A stretch of DNA of 60,000 nt, taken from NCBI GenBank assembly GCA_002633005.1, contig NMRA01000137.1:188001-248000 (forward strand), written 5' to 3'. The translations under genes were made by a program, and so were the position numbers. The DNA is from Phoronis australis. Lineage: Eukaryota; Phoronida; Phoronidae. Shown here piece after piece: positions 49,201-58,200 of this stretch. Each line of letters opens with the position of its first letter. Within the stretch, counting starts at the first letter, position 1. Under the pieces are notes generated by a model. That model was not told the DNA's origin, made no database searches, and saw only the letters and a program-made list of their open reading frames with translations.

Positions 49201-52200
49201 TAAGCCCCAGAGGGGAAGTGATGAAATTGTCGAATGGAGGGTACTGGTGGGGACCGGAGTAGCGGCCACAGTCAACCTCGTGCTGTATTGTGTGTTCAGT
49301 CACAGTAGAGTTGAGGACCGCAGATGGGTGGTTATGCGGAGGTGGGGAGGATAACATGGAGGAAACGCCGATACGGAAACCATACGTGAAACCATGAATG
49401 ATGCGAACAGTAAGGGCGGATGGATAACCGAGGAGATATGGTTCAAGTTTGTTTATTTTTATGGGTGTTGGAAGGTCGGGTGGAGGTGGAGGTGGTTCGC
49501 GGTGTTGGTTGAGGGTGGGAGGTGGTAGGGCAAGCAGAGGCGGGGTGGAAGCCATTGCAAGTGATACAGCGGTGGATGTAGCGACAGTGCTGCTGAGGGC
49601 AGAATGCGGAGTTGAACCGCCGGCAGAAACCGCTGGGGTGTGAGGCGGCTGAACGTGGTTGGAGAAATTGGGAACGAAAGGACTGTGTGCGTGGGTAGTT
49701 AGTACGGATGGAATTTGGGTAGTTAGAGGGAGATGAAATTTTGTGAGATTGGAGGATAACCTGATTCCAGAGTTCCATATTGGTGGTTTCCCAAGGAACA
49801 GGGTTAACGGAGCGCAACTGACGAAACTGTTGATCGTAAAACATGGCTGGGGCAAAACCGAAATGGTGATTGATGGAGATTATGGTATGACAAAACTTTG
49901 CGAGATGAGGTGCTTGATGTGGGTGACGGGTGGTGTAGATAGCTAAATAGATGAGGAATGCCTGGTTCCACTGAAACATGTTGTTGATGGAGCGAGATTT
50001 GGGGGTAGGTGAAAAAACGGGTTGATGGTTAACAATGGAGAGGTGGAGTTGTGGGGATGAAACCGGGTTAATGAGGTGACCAAAATCGACATATTGGTCT
50101 GTCCATATAAGGTTTTTGGTTTTGGCATCCAAGTTGAAGCCTAAAGCCAGAGACGTATGTACGGAGGCGTCAAGGTTACCTGCAATAGGTGGAATATGAT
50201 GATCCAATGCTGCGGAGAAATAGAGTGAAAAATGAAAGTTGGAGAGAATTGTGGACGATGGCCCAGTGTTGCAACAAGACAAAGAGATCACGTGGTACAA
50301 TTAAACCAATAATCGTAAAACAAAGAGGGTCACTGACCAGAGAATCCAAACAATATGATAATGAGGAGGAGGCAGTATAGCTTACATAAAATAATTTAAT
50401 ACTTAAATAATTTTTATTCTGACAACGTTAAACAAGAAATAAAAACCTTACCGGCTTTCCAGTTTTCATTAATCCAAGCAGAGGTAGATAGAAAGCGCCC
50501 TCTGTCGACAAGCGCGGGAAGTAAGGCATGCACAATTCACTCAAGCCGACACGACAGTCGTCACTGGATTGTAACAAATCCAAGTTCTCCATAAGTTGCA
50601 GCATTATTCTAACTTGAGATTCATTTAGCTTTGTATCCTGAAAACGTACCTTCAAAACTAGAAAAGGTGATGTTGAATGCGGCTGTGTAAACCTAAGTCG
50701 AAAGCAAAGCTAACATTTGTTTAGACCCTTTTGATTCCTACGTTACAAAAAGTAGTCTAAAATTGCTATTTTAAACTTAGTAAACTTAGAAATGATTTTG
50801 AGTACACCCTGGTGTCAACAAAAACAACTGACAGTTGTTTTCTGTTGAAACCAGGGAGTACAGTCAGACTAGCCACGGTGGGTCATTTTGTGCACCTAAC
50901 ATGGTCTCCAGCAATACTGAACTGCCGTTTTTTTCGTAGTCTGGAAACTACATAACTTCTCACCTGAATTTTTTGAAACGAGTTTTACATCGGTAATCAA
51001 AACTTAGGTTCTTTGAAAGAACGCGGGATCAGGTATATCAAAGGTAAACTTGCCCCACCATTGAGGTCTCTTTATTTTTGCTTAGTGAACCAACTGAACG
51101 TTTCACTGACAGTGGGGCAAAAGATTTACACAAACATAATACTGAACAGTCGCAATTCCGTAGGTTCCTGTAGGTGTTATATTTACATGTATTATAATAA
51201 ATTTGTTGATGTATCTATAGTGTTAAATCTAACTTGATACATCAAATTTTCCTTTGAAATCGACACGGTTGACAGATGATTTACAAACATTAGTCAGCAG
51301 TTGTCTGAAGAAAACAAACTATGTTTTAGATTTGATCAAAACTTGACTAGTGACAGAAATGCATTTCAAACTTCTTAAAATTGCTCACGTAAGCATCGAA
51401 CGTAGTCAGCACAAAAACAAAACATTAGCCTACGTTTACCTCAACGGGTTTTGCTAATAACTGCGAAACATGGTAATCACATTACCTGCCACAAAATTGG
51501 AAATAGTATTTCCCTGGCTAGCCCTCTAAGAGGTATATCCTCTAGCGCCCTAACAAGGAGGCCAGGATCTGGTGTCGTGCACTTGCTGCTTTTTGGCCAA
51601 AATCTACCAGCTTCAATTCTGAAAAATCGAAATTGATTGAAAACTCACGATAGGACTATACCACATCAGTATGAGGCTGTATTTAAAATAATAGTTTTTT
51701 TTTAAAATGATAATAACTAAATAAGTGACTATAAAAGGTGTAGACAGTGCAACGAAACATTTATGAGGTCGACTGAAATGAAATGATTACAACAACAGTA
51801 ACAAATATATGTTTAGTCTACGTGGTACAGAACACGTGAATCACGCTCTTGTTGAAAGTAGATTACTCACTTCCTTTCCAAGGATTCTCACCTGAAGGAT
51901 TTTTTATCGTCATCGACTAGCATGCAGCAGATTGCGTTAGCGAGCGCTCTCGGATTGACACACAGAATCAAGGAATCCATTTCGTTTCCCTCACCTAACT
52001 CGTACCTAACAATTGATCCCTGCAATTACAGACAATTGAATTGCATAACATTCACCGTGAATTGGCATTCCCGTATGCCAGCGTATCCACTGGTGGAATG
52101 ACGCCAGCCTTAAAGTGACATAGAACGTGAAAACTGACTAAGTTGCATTATTCAAGGTGGTCTCTGCCACTAAAAGAGACCTCACACTGCTCACCAGGTA

Positions 52201-55200
52201 TATTTAAAGTTTCGTCTTGATTTTTCTTTAGGTTTCAAATTTCACAAAACGATCCGTCAGCTGCTCTCTGACAGGGCAATGGACGTCTCCTTATTTGGTA
52301 TGGCATGACACACGTAATACATTTCCCTTTGATGTAATCAAAACTGATGGCAGCAGCCAGTCCAACTTCTTTGAGCGCATGCGCGTATTATTAGGGGCGA
52401 AGACATTTGAAAACTGTATTGAGTTGAAAAGATTATAATTTTTGGTTTGTGTTTTAAAAATGCTGATTATTACGAATTTTTCTAAAAATTCTTGCAATAT
52501 TCAAAGTCAATAAACCTCACGTTAGTATCCCGAAGAAGTAGATTCGTCACGATCTGTTTAAAAGTGATTTTACGAGAATTCGCGTTCCAGGCCCCTTTAA
52601 AGTCTATGTGTGCAACTCTTTTACGATTGTTAAAGCAAACAAAGCTGTTGCCAAACTCAAATCTTATGGACGGAAGTTATAGGGCTAGATGATGTCAAAT
52701 AATATCACAGCAAAATCTGCGTCCACGAAAAGCTCTGCTTTCACAAAGATTTTTCCAGAACAAAGCATTCACATCCAAGGGATGCAAAGGTTTGCAAGAT
52801 TTCCAAAAGGCAAAAAAAGAAACAATGTGAGCACGGAATAAGTAAGAATTATTAGTTTTTCTTACACGCAATAACTTGGTCACATCACGTGACCTATAGT
52901 GAAGCCTAAAATGTTCCCTGTGACGACCGGAACTGGAACCCGGCACTATGTGCTAACCATGTAGAGGCTCAAGTCCACTGCGCTGTCGAGACAACCGGTC
53001 AATGTCAGAAACCCAATCAGACTTAACAGGAGGCCTTTTACCCTAACTTGGTAATTTATGCAACTGTGTTGTTATGAAGCAGCATGGTTAGCAGAACAGT
53101 GGCGGATCTAGGATATCACAAGGGGGAGCCCAACATTTTGTCCGGCCGTAAGCATTTGCGCAAACCACGATTGTAGATGCGCATAGCACCGAATGAGGGG
53201 AGGTCGGGAGGGGGGTTTGCCCCCTTCCCGCCCAGGAAATTTTTCTGTTTTTTCCTCTAAAAATCAAGCATTTTCCTTGATTTCTGAAGTATTATCCAAG
53301 AAAAAAAGGCAAAAAAAATACGGAGAACGTGTCAAACAGGAAAAACTGCGAGTTCCACAGCTTCGAACACACGACCTGGCTAATAGGACGCGCGTGCTTT
53401 ACCACTACACCACCACTAAACTAAAACTAAGAGACCTACTTGTTTATGGTCCACAGCGTTTGCGCGCGAAACCTACTTCTTTTTGTAATGCTTATTACAC
53501 GTTTTATATTTTGTGCAATCGGTTGTTAACAAATTTTTTGTATTTAAAATAGTCATCAAATGCCCAAAAGACCAAATCCGTTTTTTGTGTTGGCAATAAT
53601 GACGGGATTGCTTTGGAAGTCGTCTTAAGTTAAGGTTTGACAAAGAGAGAATTAATGAGTTTCTGAGTGATTCACTAAGGCTTAGATTAGAATTCACATC
53701 TCACCAGCAGCTTCTGTTTTTTCATCGTCACTCAGGTTCCATTTTCTTTAAAAAATAAAGTAAATTTTCTTCATTGCACAGTGGAGCAGACGACGGAAAC
53801 GGAGTCGTAGTGCGTAGCGCCACTACCGGTAGCCTGGGATATCGCGGGAGAGCCTACACTTAGCCATAGTTCCGTTACGAATGCGCCGTGTTCCGAATTT
53901 GACACTTCAAATTAGATCTGAGCCCCCCAAACACTAAAACTGCACACATTTAAACCTTTTTTCATCCGTATAATTTTAATTACCTGGGCAAATTAAAAAA
54001 CTCTACATTTCCCTACGCTCTTGCTGTTTTCTTTTTTGCCGCAGCTAAATCCGCCTATGCAGAAATTCCCCGGATCGAGCCCCTATCCAGATCTTTTCAG
54101 CTTTACAATAGGTCAAGTGATTTGACCAACATACGGTGTATAAGAATGATAATTCATACTTATACAACAATAATCGCGCTGATTTTAACAGCACAATCAG
54201 TTTCATCTTTTACCGTGTCAATTTGAATACCGCTAACACACGCCACTGTATATTATTCACGTTAACAGGCGACTAGACTTCCACGAGACAGCGGCGTCCG
54301 ATCACGAGGTACTAGTCTCGGAATGTTTTCCTGGGCCACCACCTTCGAGGAAGAAGTACTTCCCAGTGAAGCTAGGTGGCGATCCAAGTGTCTCACGTGC
54401 TCAGTCGTCACTGCCATGAGAACGCCGTACGATTACTACACTTAAACTACTGAACTTACCGAGATTTCTAAGAAATTTAGATATTCCTTAACGGCATTCT
54501 CGTCTTGGAAAAGATTTTCTAATTCGTCGCAATAAACTTTGAAATCAGTCCACGATACTAATACGGTTCCTGCGTTCTTTAACTTGGTTATTTTATCCTT
54601 TAATATCCAAACTTCATGTCCCACGCTGTATCCATGGAGTGGAAAAAGTTTCTGATCCAAAAGTTTTGCGAGAAGTGTTTTTCTTAACTTTTCCACGCCC
54701 TGCAATAAAAGGATGATATCTTATTTTGATAAATTTCAGTTTATTTTGAGTTGTAGCATCTCAAGTGCTTTCAATTAACCAAACTTATGTTGAAAGGTTT
54801 AATTTAAACACAATGTTTTCATCCTCAAACAGCAAACCTTGGAAACAAACAGTCTGTAGCCTGAGGGATATCTAATTTCCGGCAGTCTGCGATTGACGGA
54901 TTTCTTGATAATAACATAATTTCACGGAAAAACATCCATCACTTTTGTTAAATCGCTGGACAACGTCAAAGCGTTTTCCTGCTAGTACTAAATGCATAAA
55001 CTATCGATCTTTCCCAAAAGGACAACCTTTCCACTCCCAGTGTGAAGATTCGTTTAAAGAACACCCCACCGCTTTAATGGCGATTTCTGATTTCTTTTGA
55101 ATAATGTATTGGCAGAGCAACTCTGTGTTACTGTCGTTAACTACGAAAGGTATGTGCAAGTTCGAAAACGCTTAACAGAGTAGACGAAATAGACAAACGT

Positions 55201-58200
55201 ACCAAGCTTCAAAATGGCCGAATAAATGAAATCGGTGGTACATGGTACCGTTAAAGCAACCTGTGAACTCTATTCTGCCCAAGGTGTTATTGTAGACAAT
55301 TCGAAAGATAACTCAGTCGCTCTATTCAAGAACCAAAACGAAAGAGGTCTCTCTAAAAGATGAACCAGAACGGTGTCCTTTAAAAAGGGCGCTGCAAGTA
55401 ATTTAACTTCCGGAGATCAGGGACAGGTCCAGCACTATTACACGGCCACTCATACGTTTGTTCTTTGAGTGGATAACTTCCGATATACAACAATATTGAC
55501 CAAGCAGGTCGTAGAATATGACTTTTCGTTCATGCCGCTAGATGTCGCTATTCGTGAACCGTCCAACCAGACGCGGTGGATACCATAAACCCCGACTACA
55601 GTGCGAGTACACGAGGCCAGAACAATAAAGCAGGATTGATCCATATTTGTACAGTATTTCACAAAAGCATCAAATTATCTTGGCATATTACCTTTCCACT
55701 AGAACAACTTATTTCCATGATACTGTCTGCAAGCTTTGGGCGAGTTTTCAAAGCGTTGTCATAGTAATCAATTTGTTCTTGTATTTTGCCGCATATATTG
55801 CACAACCTACAAGACAAGGACGTTCATGTCACAGTGGGGAAGATTCAATCACATTTGTTTTGATAGTAGTTTAATCTTCGTACTTACCAGTGAAAACGCC
55901 TTTCATAAGAATCTCGTGTGAACGAGAAAAAATTTACACGGTATGATTCAAATTTGTTCTTTTAAATGGTGAACAAAATCAAGCCTTAACTAGTAAGTCT
56001 TAAAATCAGCCATCTAAGGCGTATTTCACGTATTTTTTCGATACATATTAGCGTGGCGTTTTTTCCCCAAAAAGCGAGAGACGGAGTATTTCGGTAAACA
56101 ACATGAGCCAATGGTCTTGGCTGTATCAGAAGAGCCATTCCGTGCGAAACCAAACGATCATGATAATTTCCAGAAATCGTTTGCACGACGTTTGCACTTT
56201 CACTGACGACATTAAATATACCGTGAAGTCCGAGCAAGGTATTATGAAAAACACCTGCCTAATCAATATTGATTATTGCAATAAACGTTCATTTTGATCG
56301 AAAGTGTCGAGCATCGGCAAACTAGCTCACGAACTGTCTCCTGCTTACGTTGTTGTTAATTTCGAAATCAATTAACATGTTTACAAATATATGTAAACGA
56401 CTTACTTGAGTTTGTAAAGCTCCTCTTGAATGTTGTCGATAAGGCGAGCCTCGGTACCAAGCACCATCTTTATTATCTCGTTTTGTTTGATCAAAAGCTT
56501 TTCGGCACTCGATATTTTGTCAATTTTTGTTGCTACCAGCAAAACGGCACTACCAGGACACTGAAATTCGAGAAGACTAAGTTGAACACAACACTATCGT
56601 GGTCGTCGTCACCGTCCTCGTTAAAGTTCACGTCATCGTCGATATCGTCACCATATCTACCAGCATTGCCATCACCGACAAAACCACAGCAACAACTTTC
56701 TTTATAGTATGTATTTTCGTTTTCGACGCAGCTATTGTCATTTGCTGCGCATATTATAATATAACACACAAAACAGGAAACGGCGGGGGGGGCGGGAAAT
56801 ACAAAACCCACAATAATTTGTTGTGAAATTCTCGAGATGACCGGAGGGGAGCGCAGATCGCGAAGATCGTGGAAGTCAGAGTTTGACGCAGTTGTAATGA
56901 CCTTAACAACGAATCTGTGAATGAAAATGCGTCTATACAATTTGACAAATGTTGATGTTCATCATATTTTTGAGTATTCTACTAAGTAATTATGCATGGG
57001 TCACGCTGAACGTGACATTGGCGGCAAAGATCATTTCTTGCCATCTTTGTTCACGTGCATTTCGGAACGTGTCTGTCATCGGATGCTTTTAAATTATCGT
57101 TTTCTTCCTCTTGTAACAAGTTAGTCCCATAATTTGCCTTTCTCGGAGTCTTATTCAGTGTGCCTGGAGGTTGTTACGGACCTGAGTGCACGTATTATGA
57201 GTTCTCAAAGAATATAGGTGTTCCGTTTGACCAATTTCCAGTGGATGAAAAGATCCCTCAAAGTTGGGACATTCGTCCACCCCTCAGATAATTCTAACAT
57301 TCCTTACCCTCGGATTACGAAAACGGCACGCAAAAATCATAAAGGTACATCTAGAACGTGTTATGAAGAATGATGCCATGTAGCGCCGGTACTTCTCTTC
57401 TCTGCTCAGTGCCGCCACCTGCAGCCACTGCAGTGACTCAGTGCCAAGAAGTTCATGTCACCCGTGCGTGTGAATAGTCACCGCAGTGTCCAAGGTCAAG
57501 AACCAGCACAACTTCACCATATGCTGGTTCGACCTCTGCCTGGGCCTGTGCGTATTCAGCCCACGCGTTCTTCTGTTCAAAAATGGGCTTCTATATTCAT
57601 GGGCGGCGCAGCACTGAAAAAGGTGGGGGAGGGGGGGTATAGCCCTAGTCCCCTATGGCGCAGTGCCCACTGCCTGGTCGCGAAATAATTCATCGTCACT
57701 TCCACTGTCCACCATTTCTCCGTCACTGACTCTAAAGGTGCCGATTCCAGCCATTTCCCGTCCATTGCAGATCAAACAAAGGCTGAATCGCACTCAACTG
57801 AGTTCTAATCCCGGGTCTAATTCAGCCTAGAATTTTCCATGCGCGCGCACAGGCCAAAAAGGTCCGCCTCAGAGAAACAAAAAGTCCGAGAAAACGAGAC
57901 AAAATTCCACTGAAAAGGTAAAGACGCACAGTGAGGGTGGTACCCCGTTTTTTGTTTAGTCCTTCCGCAAAAGGTCCACATCGCCAGAAATTCGAGCCCC
58001 TCATATTAAAGGCTGGGTGCGCGCATGTTTTCCTAGGACACTCTTCAAAGACAAATACTAAATTACGGAAATTTTTGGTAATTAATATTCAGATGTTCAC
58101 CATGAATCGTTGCTCCAAACAAAAATGGTGGGAAATGACCTGTACCTCGAACGTTCCATCCGGGGTGACACATGCATAATAAATTAGGACCCAAAGAAAC

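Larger units (their letters stand above)
45571..50417 (-). mobile_element. Ngaro-like (DIRS-order) tyrosine-recombinase retrotransposon, apparently intact
   Basis: On the minus strand: repeat A1 (50215-50417), a gag-like ORF, RT-RNase H ORF, tyrosine recombinase ORF, repeat B1 (46050-46213), repeat A2 (45847-46049), a 112-bp segment, then B2 (45571-45734). A1/A2 (203 bp) and B1/B2 (164 bp) are nearly identical, with about one difference per pair noticed. Split direct repeats arranged A1-ORFs-B1-A2-B2 with a tyrosine recombinase and no DNA methylase frame seen are the hallmark of Ngaro elements. All three main frames are open, implying a young insertion. It lies in a Roco intron in the same orientation as the gene. 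Confidence 0.9.

Noticed and set aside
56533-56940. 135-aa minus-strand acidic ORF (Asp/Val-rich)
   Set aside because: Overlaps the Roco G4 exon edge in another phase; simple GTC/GAC-rich intronic sequence explains it.
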